Shown here: positions 18,613 to 27,260 of the stretch, piece by piece
Position numbering within the stretch: the stretch's first letter is position 1
Layout: the number at the start of each line of letters is the position of its first letter
Program-made: the position numbers and the translations under genes
NCBI GenBank assembly: GCA_000466585.1
Contig: KE993502.1
Span: 202,277 to 266,276, forward strand
Direction of reading: 5' to 3'
DNA: 64,000 nucleotides
Source of the DNA: Clostridiales bacterium oral taxon 876 str. F0540
GTDB taxonomy: Bacteria > Bacillota > Clostridia > Clostridiales > Clostridiaceae
The notes under the pieces: generated by a model
Databases searched by the model: none
Seen by the model: the letters and a program-made list of their open reading frames with translations, nothing else
Told to the model about the DNA's origin: nothing

Positions 18613-19605
18613 TTAAACATTATATATATCGGTCTTGAAGTAGCTAAGATTGTTTCCAATCCATTCAACAGTTTCCTTTAATCCTTGTTCTAAAGAGTAT
18701 ATCGGTTCCCATCCTGTCAACTCTTTTATTTTTTTGTTATCAGCCCATAGTCTATTAACTTCACTCTTCTCTGGTCTCAGCCTTTCTTCATCGCAAATTA
18801 CTTTTACATCCTTGCCAATTATTTCTATTATCTTTCTTACAGTATCACCAATTGAAATCTCATAATTTGATCCGGCGTTAACTACTTCTCCTATAGTACT
18901 ATCACTCTCAGCTACCTTGATAAATGCATTAGCAGTATCCTTTACATAGTTAAAGTCACGAGTAGGTGTTAAGCTTCCAAGCTTCAGCTCTGTTTTTCCA
19001 GACAAAATTTGAGAAATAATTGTTGGTATAACTGCTCTTGCTGATTGTCTAGGCCCGTATGTATTGAATGGCCTGATTGTAGCCACTGGAACATTAAAGG
19101 ATTTATAGAAGCTTTCTGCCATCTTATCTGCAGATATTTTAGATGCTGAATACGGAGACTGTCCCTGCATAGGATGTTTTTCATCTATTGGAACATATAA
19201 AGCAGTTCCATAAGTTTCACTTGTTGATGTATGAACCATTTTTTCAACTCCAAATTCTCTGCATGCCTCTAAAACATTAGTTGTTCCTTCAACATTAGTT
19301 CTAACATATGCCATAGGAGAAGAATAGGAATAAGGAATAGCTATTAAAGCTGCCAAGTGAAAAACAACATCCTGACCTTTTATAACTCTTTTAAGACCAT
19401 CATATTCCCTTATATCTCCTGTAACAACATTTAAGCTTTTTTTAATGTCTTCATGAAACGTATCAATCCAACCCCAGTTATTAAAGGAATTATATTGAAC
19501 AAGTGCAGTAACTTCAGCTCCCATTTCAACTAACTTTTCTGTTAAATGACTTCCAATAAAACCTTCTGAACCGGTTACCAATACTTTTTTTCCTGATAAA
19601 TTCAT
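18613..19605 (-). CDS. legB: LegB-type NAD-dependent sugar-nucleotide 4,6-dehydratase
   Basis: A 330-residue extended short-chain dehydrogenase. It has the VTGSEGFIGSHLTEKL NAD-binding loop, VFHLAALIAIPYSY, HTSTSETYG and the catalytic YSASK, followed by RPFNTYGPRQSARAVIP. The family (LegB) dehydrates UDP- or GDP-GlcNAc at C4/C6 to the 4-keto-6-deoxy intermediate, first step of the legionaminate route. CGGAGGATTAAAAA precedes the ATG. Its neighbours are the CBS-nucleotidyltransferase upstream and legC downstream. Confidence 0.9.
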   Translation of the reverse strand: MNLSGKKVLVTGSEGFIGSHLTEKLVEMGAEVTALVQYNSFNNWGWIDTFHEDIKKSLNVVTGDIREYDGLKRVIKGQDVVFHLAALIAIPYSYSSPMAYVRTNVEGTTNVLEACREFGVEKMVHTSTSETYGTALYVPIDEKHPMQGQSPYSASKISADKMAESFYKSFNVPVATIRPFNTYGPRQSARAVIPTIISQILSGKTELKLGSLTPTRDFNYVKDTANAFIKVAESDSTIGEVVNAGSNYEISIGDTVRKIIEIIGKDVKVICDEERLRPEKSEVNRLWADNKKIKELTGWEPIYSLEQGLKETVEWIGNNLSYFKTDIYNV

Positions 19606-19632
19606 TATTTTTTAATCCTCCGCGTTAGTTTA

Positions 19633-20679
19633 TTAAAAATATTTCTTTATATCCTCATTAGCTTTATAATAGTCTTTTAACTGTCCTATATCCATCCAAT
19701 ACTCAAGTATTGGGTAACTTCCTACTTTATCCTTGTTTTCTAAAACTTTATTTATCAATTCAGTTATATCGAAATAATCATTCTCAGGTATATATTTAAG
19801 CGTATCCGGGCTAAGAACATATATACCGCCATTTACATAAAAATTCACTATTGGTTTTTCTTCTATTGACGTAACACATGTATCGTCAATATTAAGGACG
19901 CCATAAGGAATCTGAGTCTCATAGTTTCGAGCACCAATTGTCATCTTAAAATTATTTTGCTGGTGATACTCAAGAAGCCTGCTAAAACAAACATTAGTAA
20001 GTATATCACCATTAATTACAAAAAAATCTTTATTTAAAAACTGTTCTGCAAGTTTTATTGCTCCTGCAGTCCCCATTCTCTTATCTTCCTTAATGTACTT
20101 TATTGATACTCCAAAATCAGAACCATCTCTAAAATAATTTTCTATGATCTCTGATTTATAATTTACAGATAGTAATATATTTTTATAACCCTTTATCTTG
20201 AATTGTTCAATTATAGTTTCAAGTATAGGTTTGCCGCCAACTTTTAACATTGGCTTTGGCAAATCATTTGTTAAGGGTCTAAGTCTTGTTCCTAACCCTC
20301 CAGCCATAATTAATACGGGGTTATCCTTATAAACACTGAAATTATCATTATCTACTTCTAATAAATCTATAACTACATTGTATCGATCTACTATAGGTAT
20401 AAACCTAATTTTATCATTCTTAAATATATTTTCTATATCTTTTTTATCATAATTATCAAGCAGATACTTACATTTCTTATTATAAATCTTTGTTATGGTT
20501 GATGAAGTACCGGCACCGTCGATAATAGCCCTTCTTATATCTCCATCTGTTATAGTTCCAAGCAGTTCTTTATTATCACTTACAACTATAGCAATACCTT
20601 TTGCATTACTGTCTATTTTCTTAAGAGTTTCAATTATAGTTGTTTGTTCTGTTACTAATAAATTATCTAAATACGCCAT
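19633..20679 (-). CDS. ptmE: CBS-pair sugar-1-phosphate nucleotidyltransferase (PtmE-like)
   Basis: A 348-residue fusion. Residues ~1-120 form two CBS modules (KGIAIVVSDNKELLGTITDGDIRRAI and FIPIVDRYNVVIDLLE); residues ~122-345 form a nucleotidyltransferase with the signature MAGGLGTRLRPLTNDLPKPML and VVNGDIL-type metal site (FVINGDILTN). In Campylobacter the equivalent PtmE is a GlcN-1-P guanylyltransferase that supplies the GDP-linked precursor for legionaminic acid, so the pathway here may also run on GDP-sugars; that specificity is inferred. GGGGGTTAAT precedes the ATG. Confidence 0.82.
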   Translation of the reverse strand: MAYLDNLLVTEQTTIIETLKKIDSNAKGIAIVVSDNKELLGTITDGDIRRAIIDGAGTSSTITKIYNKKCKYLLDNYDKKDIENIFKNDKIRFIPIVDRYNVVIDLLEVDNDNFSVYKDNPVLIMAGGLGTRLRPLTNDLPKPMLKVGGKPILETIIEQFKIKGYKNILLSVNYKSEIIENYFRDGSDFGVSIKYIKEDKRMGTAGAIKLAEQFLNKDFFVINGDILTNVCFSRLLEYHQQNNFKMTIGARNYETQIPYGVLNIDDTCVTSIEEKPIVNFYVNGGIYVLSPDTLKYIPENDYFDITELINKVLENKDKVGSYPILEYWMDIGQLKDYYKANEDIKKYF

Positions 20680-20688
20680 ATTAACCCC

Positions 20689-21720
20689 CTAAATCCTCAT
20701 TTTGTACTGGAGTAATATACTTGCTTTTCTATTGTTTTTTTGTTCCCATTCATCTATTAGGAATTTATAGATACTCTTATTATGTATTCTTTTCCCTATA
20801 TAGTAATCTGCCAGTTTATTCGAAAAACTGCTTTTAAACTTAAAAAGATTATCAGATTCGCTATTAGATAATCCTCCACCAAAGTGCATCAATTTTGTGT
20901 CAAGGCTGTGAGCTATTTTTATCGCTTCCCATAATAACAAATTATTTGGCGCCAAATTCAAATACTCCTTCAAGCTTCCAGCGAGATGATAATGGAAATA
21001 TTCACCGTAAATCATAAATATTGAAGATGCAATAACAATATCCTTATACATGACATTCATAAGAGTAAAGTTATCATAGTTTTTTATATAGTTAAAATAG
21101 CCGTCATTAAAATAATAATAACTATCTGCGGATACTTTGTCCATAGTTAATTTATAGATATTTCTAAATGCGCTATAATCCTTGCTAATTATAACACTTA
21201 AACCATTTTTCTCCGCTTTTCTAATCATATTGCGGTTTTTACTTGTGATATCCTGATTCCAGATACTATTTATATCTTTTTCTACATCTAAATACACTGT
21301 TTTTCTATTGTGAATTACTTCTATATTTTTTTTAAAAATAGAAAAGTTATTTATAAGAGGATGAAATCTTATAAATTCAGCAACTATATTGTTTTTATTG
21401 CAATACTCTAAGAATGCACTTTCAAAATTACTTAAAAATTTTTCCTCTTTGGAATTAGAAATTGGGCCGCTATAACCATATACACTTTCAATATCATAAT
21501 ACTCTACTGTTAATGCATATCCTTTAATCTCATTCATTATAAAAGGATACATTGCTATAGATGAATCTTCTCTATAAACAAAGCACAGTGCTTTTCCATC
21601 ACCATTTTCCTCATGAAGCCTATGATACTCTTTAGTAAAATATATATCAATTTCTGACGGCTTGAAGCATTTTAAATATTCATTCCATTTATCCGATTTT
21701 GTTGAAAGAACCTCAACCAC
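20689..21720 (-). CDS. FemAB/GNAT-fold acyltransferase-like protein B
   Basis: A 343-residue protein with the layout of GNAT-domain FemAB-like enzymes: N-terminal IDIYFTKEYHRLHEENGDGKALCFVYRE, a middle KNRNMIRKAEKNGLSV stretch typical of the group, and a C-terminal GNAT-like part with YFHYHLAGSLKEYLNLAPNNLLLWEAI. It could be the N-acyltransferase missing from the legionaminate operon (the LegH step) or could attach another acyl or aminoacyl group to the 4-amino sugar. The start is a GTG at 21720. It is flanked by the nucleotidyltransferase and a divergent DegT protein, inside the legionaminate operon. Confidence 0.65.
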   Translation of the reverse strand: MVEVLSTKSDKWNEYLKCFKPSEIDIYFTKEYHRLHEENGDGKALCFVYREDSSIAMYPFIMNEIKGYALTVEYYDIESVYGYSGPISNSKEEKFLSNFESAFLEYCNKNNIVAEFIRFHPLINNFSIFKKNIEVIHNRKTVYLDVEKDINSIWNQDITSKNRNMIRKAEKNGLSVIISKDYSAFRNIYKLTMDKVSADSYYYFNDGYFNYIKNYDNFTLMNVMYKDIVIASSIFMIYGEYFHYHLAGSLKEYLNLAPNNLLLWEAIKIAHSLDTKLMHFGGGLSNSESDNLFKFKSSFSNKLADYYIGKRIHNKSIYKFLIDEWEQKNNRKASILLQYKMRI

Positions 21721-21763
21721 ATCAATCAGCGCCTTTCCTTTATATTTCCAAATTTCATATATT

Positions 21764-22831
21764 CTAGGTTAAAGCTAAAGAAATATTGGCTATAACCCTA
21801 TTTAAATCTTCAAAGTCATATCTGTGGTCAATAGGTATCATTAGAATATTCTCAGATAAATATTTATTATCATAAAAACTATTTCCGAAAAAATTTATTT
21901 CACTAATATTCCAATGTACTGGACAAAATATATTTTTTGACGCTAAAAATTTCCTAATATTATTTCTTTCTTTAACTAATATAGGAATACCTAATGGAAC
22001 ATTATCAGATATTTGATTTGTATTATATAAAATTTTAACTTTATCTGTCCCAATAAGTTTGTTATATACATATCTATAATTCTCAATTCTTTTTCGTGAA
22101 ATATATGCTTCGTCAATCTTACTGAGCATATATTTAGAATTGTTGTCCAGTCCAATTATCTTATCTCTATTATAATATTCTTCTTCGGCAAGTCTAAACA
22201 ATTCGAGAAAATCATCTTCTTTTCCTATATTGTAATTATAGTATAAAGATTTATTCATTCTGGCTGTATTGATAATCTCATAATAATTATCTTTACTCCA
22301 ATAATAATTATTCACATTATTGCAGACAACAACACTTCCATCTATAGGCAGGAATTTCCTGTAGCTGTTAAACACATAATCCCCAATAAACTTTTTATTA
22401 TTAAACCAAAACATTTGGACAGCATCTTCAATAATTTTTATACCTTTCAGCTTGCATTGATTCATAAAATCAATTGTTTCTTTGTTGTTGTAAAACCCAA
22501 AATAATCAATAAAAAAAATAGCTTTAGGAGAATACTTGCTTATTTTATGCCTTAAATTATCCAAATCTATTGATAAATCACTTTGAACATTATAAAATTC
22601 GTATTTAATATTCTTTTCTATTAGAGGATATAGAATTGAAGGACATAAATAAGAGGGCATAAGAATAAAATCAGAACTACTAAAATCAATATCTTCAATT
22701 ACAAATCTAATTGCGCTTTGTCCTCCACTTAAAAACACTGCATCTAAATCTTTGAAGTTATCATTATTCTTTTTAAACATCTCTAACGTAAACCAGTGCT
22801 CACCGCCAATTGCTTTTATATATCCTTCCAT
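21764..22831 (-). CDS. Divergent DegT-family PLP aminotransferase-like protein
   Basis: A 355-residue relative of DegT/DnrJ/EryC1 aminotransferases. Recognisable parts are LSGGQSAIRF in place of the usual G-T-x-A phosphate site, IIEDAVQMFW with the cofactor aspartate, and NSYRKFLPIDGSVV, where the lysine aligns with the Schiff-base residue, so catalysis is possible. It differs strongly from LegC at 17471 and from the two other aminotransferases at 29244 and 30457. Its 3-prime neighbour is the FemAB-like gene and its start region overlaps the end of legI by 16 bases. Which sugar it aminates is unknown. Confidence 0.68.
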   Translation of the reverse strand: MEGYIKAIGGEHWFTLEMFKKNNDNFKDLDAVFLSGGQSAIRFVIEDIDFSSSDFILMPSYLCPSILYPLIEKNIKYEFYNVQSDLSIDLDNLRHKISKYSPKAIFFIDYFGFYNNKETIDFMNQCKLKGIKIIEDAVQMFWFNNKKFIGDYVFNSYRKFLPIDGSVVVCNNVNNYYWSKDNYYEIINTARMNKSLYYNYNIGKEDDFLELFRLAEEEYYNRDKIIGLDNNSKYMLSKIDEAYISRKRIENYRYVYNKLIGTDKVKILYNTNQISDNVPLGIPILVKERNNIRKFLASKNIFCPVHWNISEINFFGNSFYDNKYLSENILMIPIDHRYDFEDLNRVIANISLALT

Positions 22832-23820
22832 GTTATTAACTCATCCTCTTTTATATCACGATTTAGCTTTCTTCCTATAATATTTTCAGAAAGTTCAGGT
22901 TTAATACCATTACCAGGTCTTTTAAAAGTTATCATATTCTCTTCTAATAAAGTACCTTTTTTGAGATCAAAAGCAGCTACTATACTTCTTCTCGCATTTA
23001 CTATAATTTTTTTCTCTCTTTCAGTAGGTTCTTTTATACCGTTGCCTAGAAGCGCTTCAGTATTTCTTATTGCCCTCACGAATTCCTTCAATTCCTCCGG
23101 ATCTAAAGAAGCTTTATGGTCTGGCCCCTCCATACCCTTATCTAAAGTGAAATGTTTTTCTATTACGTCTGCACCTAATGCAACGGCAGCTACTGCGGCT
23201 TCTATTCCTAAAGTATGGTCAGAGTACCCAACAGGGAGCTTAAAAGCATTTCTTAATGTAGTCATAGCATTTAGGTTAACGTCTTTATAATCTGTAGGGT
23301 AATCTGTTGTAGCATGTAAAAGTGTTATTTTCTTATTCCCACTAGAATATATAGTATTCACCGCTCTTTCAACTTCACCCAGATTGCTCATCCCTGTAGA
23401 CAATATTATTGGAATTTTCTTTTCTGCTATTTTTTTTAGATATTGAAGATTCGTTATTTCCGTAGATCCTACTTTTATGATTGGAAGCTTTATGCTTACT
23501 AAAAAGTCTAAGCTATCTTCATCATCTGGAGTAGATAAAAATAATATGCCCTTTTGCCTGCAATACTCCTGAAGCTCTTTAAAATCATCAAATGATAACT
23601 CTAATTTCTTTATCATGTCAAATTGAGATTCATCAGTTTTAGTGTTTTCGTTTTGATACTCTGCTTTTTTTGCAAACCTGCCAACAATCTTTTCAGTTTT
23701 AAAGGTTTGAAATTTTACAGCATCAACATCTGCATCTTTTGCTGCATCAATTAACTTTTTAGCAAGATTAATATCACCATTATGATTTACCCCTGCCTCT
23801 GCAATTATAAAAACTGACAT
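22816..23820 (-). CDS. legI: N,N'-diacetyllegionaminate synthase (NeuB/LegI family)
   Basis: A 334-residue nonulosonate synthase that condenses a 2,4-diacetamido-trideoxy-mannose with phosphoenolpyruvate. Features: IIAEAGVNHNGD at the N-terminus, KFQTF, STPDDEDSLDF, VGYSDHT and VIEKHFTLD of the TIM barrel, then a C-terminal SAF (antifreeze-like) domain from about residue 275 (RRSIVAAFDLKKG, ENMITFKRPGNGI). The ATG at 23820 has GGAG 9 bases upstream; two earlier in-frame ATGs overlap the preceding gene. The legionaminate choice over sialate rests on the linked LegB, LegC and LegG. Confidence 0.92.
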   Translation of the reverse strand: MSVFIIAEAGVNHNGDINLAKKLIDAAKDADVDAVKFQTFKTEKIVGRFAKKAEYQNENTKTDESQFDMIKKLELSFDDFKELQEYCRQKGILFLSTPDDEDSLDFLVSIKLPIIKVGSTEITNLQYLKKIAEKKIPIILSTGMSNLGEVERAVNTIYSSGNKKITLLHATTDYPTDYKDVNLNAMTTLRNAFKLPVGYSDHTLGIEAAVAAVALGADVIEKHFTLDKGMEGPDHKASLDPEELKEFVRAIRNTEALLGNGIKEPTEREKKIIVNARRSIVAAFDLKKGTLLEENMITFKRPGNGIKPELSENIIGRKLNRDIKEDELITWKDI

Positions 23821-23825
23821 TTTAC

Positions 23826-24977
23826 TCATCTCCAAATCAATCTTTTTTTCATAAGTTTCTCATCTATGTTAATTTTCTTTAATATGTCTACTATATTCTT
23901 GCTGGTATTTCCTTCTCCATACAAACTCTTAACGTTTCTTGTCCTTGATATAAACTCATCACTCAAAGCTAACCTAATAGATCTAATTATTTCATCAGCT
24001 GAATAAGCACTTTGTATAATATTTTCAGCCATCAGCCTTCCCTTTTGTCTATTGCCAATATTAATGACAGGTACTTTCAATAGAGGTGCCTCTACAATTG
24101 CACTGGAAGAGTTCCCTACTACTGCACCGCATAACCTTAGAACGCTTAAATATCTCCTAACTCCTAAATTTTCGTATAGATGTACTTTATTGCTCGATAC
24201 TTGAAATTTTTTCAGTTCATTTATTATATATTTCCCGCCATTATCACTGTTAGGAAATGTTATTAGAAGTTTTCTATCTGTTTCTTTTAATGCCTTTATC
24301 AAGTTTTCAACTTGGTAAGGTAGCTGCTCAATCTCAAGCGTTACCGGATGAAAGGTTACAAGTAAAGTGTCCTTGTCAATCTCTATACCTAGATCTTCTT
24401 TAAGTTCATCCTTTGATAGAAATTTTGTATTCTTAACATTTTCTATCCCAGGATCGCCTACATTAAAAACTCTCCAGCTTTCCTCTCCCATTCTAATAAT
24501 ATTCTCAGCATAAGCCTTAGCTCCAGGGAAATGAATATGTGACATTTTAGTTATGCTGTGTCGTATTTGTTCATCCATAGCACCTTCAGTAATCTCTCCC
24601 CCTGAAATATGAGCTATAGGAATGTTCATAGACATAGCTACAGATGCAGCTGCAAAAATTTCATACCTATCGCCAAGAATTAACAATAAATCAGGTTTAA
24701 GCCTGTTAAAAGTTTGAGACAACCCAAGCATTGTAAGGCCCATAGCCTTTGAAATTGCCGACTTGTTATTGGACTCCAGCAATATATCTATTTCATCACT
24801 AATTTCAAAACCATCTTTTCTAATTTCTTCTACGGTATACCCATATTCAGGTGACAAGTGGGTACCGGTTACAATTAATTGAAGTTCTAGCTCTGTATCC
24901 TCTTTAATTCTTCTTATTATATTCTTTAAAAGTCCATACTCTGCCCTAGTACCAGTAACTACCGCTATATTTCGCAT
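23826..24977 (-). CDS. legG: Hydrolysing NDP-sugar 2-epimerase (NeuC/LegG family)
   Basis: A 383-residue enzyme that removes the nucleotide and epimerises C2 to give the free mannose-configured substrate of LegI. The N-terminus VVTGTRAEYGLLKNI is diagnostic of NeuC/LegG, followed by LILGDRYEIFAAA, HISGGEITEGAMDEQIRHSITK and GNSSSAIVEAP. ATG at 24977 with GAGGGAG upstream; the start overlaps the end of legF by 13 bases, and legI follows five bases after the stop, so the three genes are co-translated. Confidence 0.92.
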   Translation of the reverse strand: MRNIAVVTGTRAEYGLLKNIIRRIKEDTELELQLIVTGTHLSPEYGYTVEEIRKDGFEISDEIDILLESNNKSAISKAMGLTMLGLSQTFNRLKPDLLLILGDRYEIFAAASVAMSMNIPIAHISGGEITEGAMDEQIRHSITKMSHIHFPGAKAYAENIIRMGEESWRVFNVGDPGIENVKNTKFLSKDELKEDLGIEIDKDTLLVTFHPVTLEIEQLPYQVENLIKALKETDRKLLITFPNSDNGGKYIINELKKFQVSSNKVHLYENLGVRRYLSVLRLCGAVVGNSSSAIVEAPLLKVPVINIGNRQKGRLMAENIIQSAYSADEIIRSIRLALSDEFISRTRNVKSLYGEGNTSKNIVDILKKINIDEKLMKKRLIWR

Positions 24978-25684
24978 TTTATAATCTCCCTCTTATGCAA
25001 TATTGCCTCAGCTAAGCAAAAATCAATTTCATCATCAATATCAACTGAATCAGAGTTACCCATGATATACCCTGTAATATTTTCTGGTTCTAAGGTTTCT
25101 TCTTTTAAAAACACATCAGTTTTAATTAAATATACAGCTCCATTTAACCTATATATTTTAGGCAGATCCTGACGCCTAAGTATATTTTTACCTTCCGGAA
25201 TAAAGTATTCTAACTTATCTCCCGCAAAAATATTAGTCCAATACGGGTTAACCTCTACCTCACATACTGATACGGCGGCATCCTTATTTGTTTCAAATAG
25301 TTTTTGTATTGTTCCATCTATATCTTTGCTGCCTCTTAAAGGTGATGTACACTGAAGCACACATATTAAATCACATTCATAACCTTCATTTTCTCTCAGC
25401 CACATAACTGCATGCTTTAGAGCCTCAACCGTAGACGAATTATCACCTGATAATTTATCTGGCCTTAAAAAAGGCACCTCTGCTCCGCAACTCTTACTTA
25501 TTTGTGCAATTTCCAAATCATCAGTGGATACTATTACTCTATCAATAAATCTACTTTGTTTAGCAGCTTCAATGGTATAAGAAATTAATGGTTTTCCATC
25601 CAACAATTTTATATTTTTCCTTGGCAGTCCTTTTGATCCGCCTCTTGCAGGTATAATTGCAAGTATCTTTTTGCTATCGGTCAA
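24965..25684 (-). CDS. legF: CMP-nonulosonate (legionaminate) cytidylyltransferase (NeuA/LegF family)
   Basis: A 239-residue CMP-sugar synthetase activating the nonulosonic acid with CTP. It has AIIPARGGSKGLPRKNI, VSTDDLEIA, LQCTSPLRGSKDID and a C-terminal DIDDEIDFCLAE. The start is TTG at 25684 with AAGGGAGTGAGATC in front. First gene of the legionaminate operon. The free CMP-sugar would be used by a transferase elsewhere in the locus; none can be assigned with certainty. Confidence 0.9.
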   Translation of the reverse strand: MTDSKKILAIIPARGGSKGLPRKNIKLLDGKPLISYTIEAAKQSRFIDRVIVSTDDLEIAQISKSCGAEVPFLRPDKLSGDNSSTVEALKHAVMWLRENEGYECDLICVLQCTSPLRGSKDIDGTIQKLFETNKDAAVSVCEVEVNPYWTNIFAGDKLEYFIPEGKNILRRQDLPKIYRLNGAVYLIKTDVFLKEETLEPENITGYIMGNSDSVDIDDEIDFCLAEAILHKREIIKCEI

Positions 25685-25844
25685 GATCTCACTCCCTTAA
25701 AATAATATGTGTTTAAAAAGCATTTAAATTTTACATTGTACTGAGCAAATATATCCAAGGTTCAAATATTTTTGTGAAAGCAAACTGTAAAAAGTTTTAC
25801 CTATTTATAAAGTAATTAAACTTCTATTTGCCCATAATATTTTT

Positions 25845-25871
25845 ACAGGATAAATCAAAGATTTATCCTGT
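25845..25871. repeat. Perfect 12-bp inverted repeat between two operons
   Basis: ACAGGATAAATC and GATTTATCCTGT flank a 3-base AAA, just after the stop of the dehydrogenase gene at 25877. The minus-strand side is followed by AAAAATATT, not T residues, so it is not a standard intrinsic terminator; it could block 3-prime exonucleases or act as an operator. The rest of the 192-base gap (25685-25844) shows weak promoter-like sequence only. Confidence 0.6.
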
Positions 25872-25876
25872 ATCCA

Positions 25877-27193
25877 TTATAGCTTATTAATTTTTTCCCT
25901 ATTATTCTTTACACCTTTGGTTGCATTTCTTGTATCATATATAATCCTTGCTCTGTCGACGATTTCCTGGTATTCATAACAGCTGTGATTAGTCGTTATA
26001 ATAACAATATCAGCTGAGTCAATTTCGTTTCTCCACTCTACTGATTTATATTCGTTGCCATTGTGCTTAAAGCTTGGAATAAAAGGATCATTGTAAGATA
26101 CTAAAGCACCATTCTTTTCAAGATGCTCTATAACCTTTAATGTAGGAGACTCCCTCATATCATCAATATCATTCTTGTAAGCTGCTCCCATTAGTAGTAC
26201 TTTTGATCCATTCAATGCTTTTTTCTCTTTATTTAGTAGCTTCATTACATTTTCCACGACAAATTCCGGCATGTAATCATTTATTTCTCCAGAAGTTTCA
26301 ATTAATCTTGTATGATAGTCATATTCTTTAGCTTTCCAAGATAAATACGAAGGATCTAGTGGAATACAGTGTCCTCCAAGACCTGGTCCTGGATAAAATG
26401 CCATAAATCCGTATGGTTTAGTTTTAGCTGCATCTATAACTTCCCATACATCAATACCCATTTTTTTACACAGTATAGCCATTTCATTTGCTAATGCTAT
26501 ATTTATATTTCTAAATGTATTTTCAAGTATTTTTTCCATTTCAGCAACTGCTGGAGAAGATACTTCCATAATATCACTTTCTAGCACATTTCTATATAAA
26601 GTAGCAGCAACTTCTGTACACTCAGTAGTACATCCACCCACTACCTTTGGAGTATTCTTAGTTTTAAACTGTTTGTTTCCCGGATCTACTCTCTCAGGAG
26701 AAAATGCTAAAAAGAAATCAACGCCACATTTTAATCCTGTTTCCTCTAATATTGGCTTCAATACCTCTTCTGTAGTACCAGGATATGTTGTACTTTCAAG
26801 TACAACCAACATCCCCCTGTGCAAATACTTTGCAACACTCCTGGATGAGTTCACAACATAGGACAAGTCCGGTTGTTTGTACTTATCTAAAGGTGTAGGT
26901 ACGCAAATAGAAACTGCGTCAACTTCGCCCACAAAGCTAAAGTCAGTAGTTGCCTTTAACTTATTTAATTTAACCAGATTTTCTAAATCTTCATCAATTA
27001 TATCACCAATATAATTTCTTCCATCATTAACTTGTTCAACTTTGCTAGCTTGAACATCAAAGCCAATAACGTTGTAACCAGCCTTAGCCTTTTCTACTGC
27101 AAGTGGAAGTCCAACATATCCAAGACCAACAACCCCTAACTTAGCAGTCCTATTTTTTAGTTTTAACATTAGTTCTTCTTTTAATTGAGACAC
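25877..27193 (-). CDS. UDP-N-acetylhexosamine 6-dehydrogenase (WbpA/WbpO-like)
   Basis: A 438-residue nucleotide-sugar dehydrogenase, two-step NAD oxidation of C6 to a uronate. It has GLGYVGLPLA, ICVPTPLDKYKQPDL, ESTTYPGTTEE, AFSPERVDPGN and the active-site GPGLGGHCIPLDP cysteine; C-terminal domain with MGAAYKNDIDDMRESP. The SPERVDPGN segment is typical of UDP-GlcNAc dehydrogenases rather than UDP-glucose enzymes. GTG start at 27193 with GGGAGGGAATTATT upstream. It is the second gene of an operon with the CapD-like dehydratase and could supply UDP-GlcNAcA for a WbpB-E-D-I route. Confidence 0.88.
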   Translation of the reverse strand: MSQLKEELMLKLKNRTAKLGVVGLGYVGLPLAVEKAKAGYNVIGFDVQASKVEQVNDGRNYIGDIIDEDLENLVKLNKLKATTDFSFVGEVDAVSICVPTPLDKYKQPDLSYVVNSSRSVAKYLHRGMLVVLESTTYPGTTEEVLKPILEETGLKCGVDFFLAFSPERVDPGNKQFKTKNTPKVVGGCTTECTEVAATLYRNVLESDIMEVSSPAVAEMEKILENTFRNINIALANEMAILCKKMGIDVWEVIDAAKTKPYGFMAFYPGPGLGGHCIPLDPSYLSWKAKEYDYHTRLIETSGEINDYMPEFVVENVMKLLNKEKKALNGSKVLLMGAAYKNDIDDMRESPTLKVIEHLEKNGALVSYNDPFIPSFKHNGNEYKSVEWRNEIDSADIVIITTNHSCYEYQEIVDRARIIYDTRNATKGVKNNREKINKL

Positions 27194-27260
27194 AATAATT
27201 CCCTCCCGTACTCATTAGTGTACATACTTTTTAGATTTTTAAAATACTCTTATTACAATT

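Noticed and set aside
22796..23290. 164-codon open frame on the plus strand
   Set aside because: It lies opposite legI, whose motifs are unmistakable; no ribosome site or family resemblance.
22816..25684. Sialic acid (Neu5Ac) synthesis by neuB-neuC-neuA
   Set aside because: The same operon has LegB-, LegC- and PtmE-like genes, which are needed for legionaminate and not for Neu5Ac.
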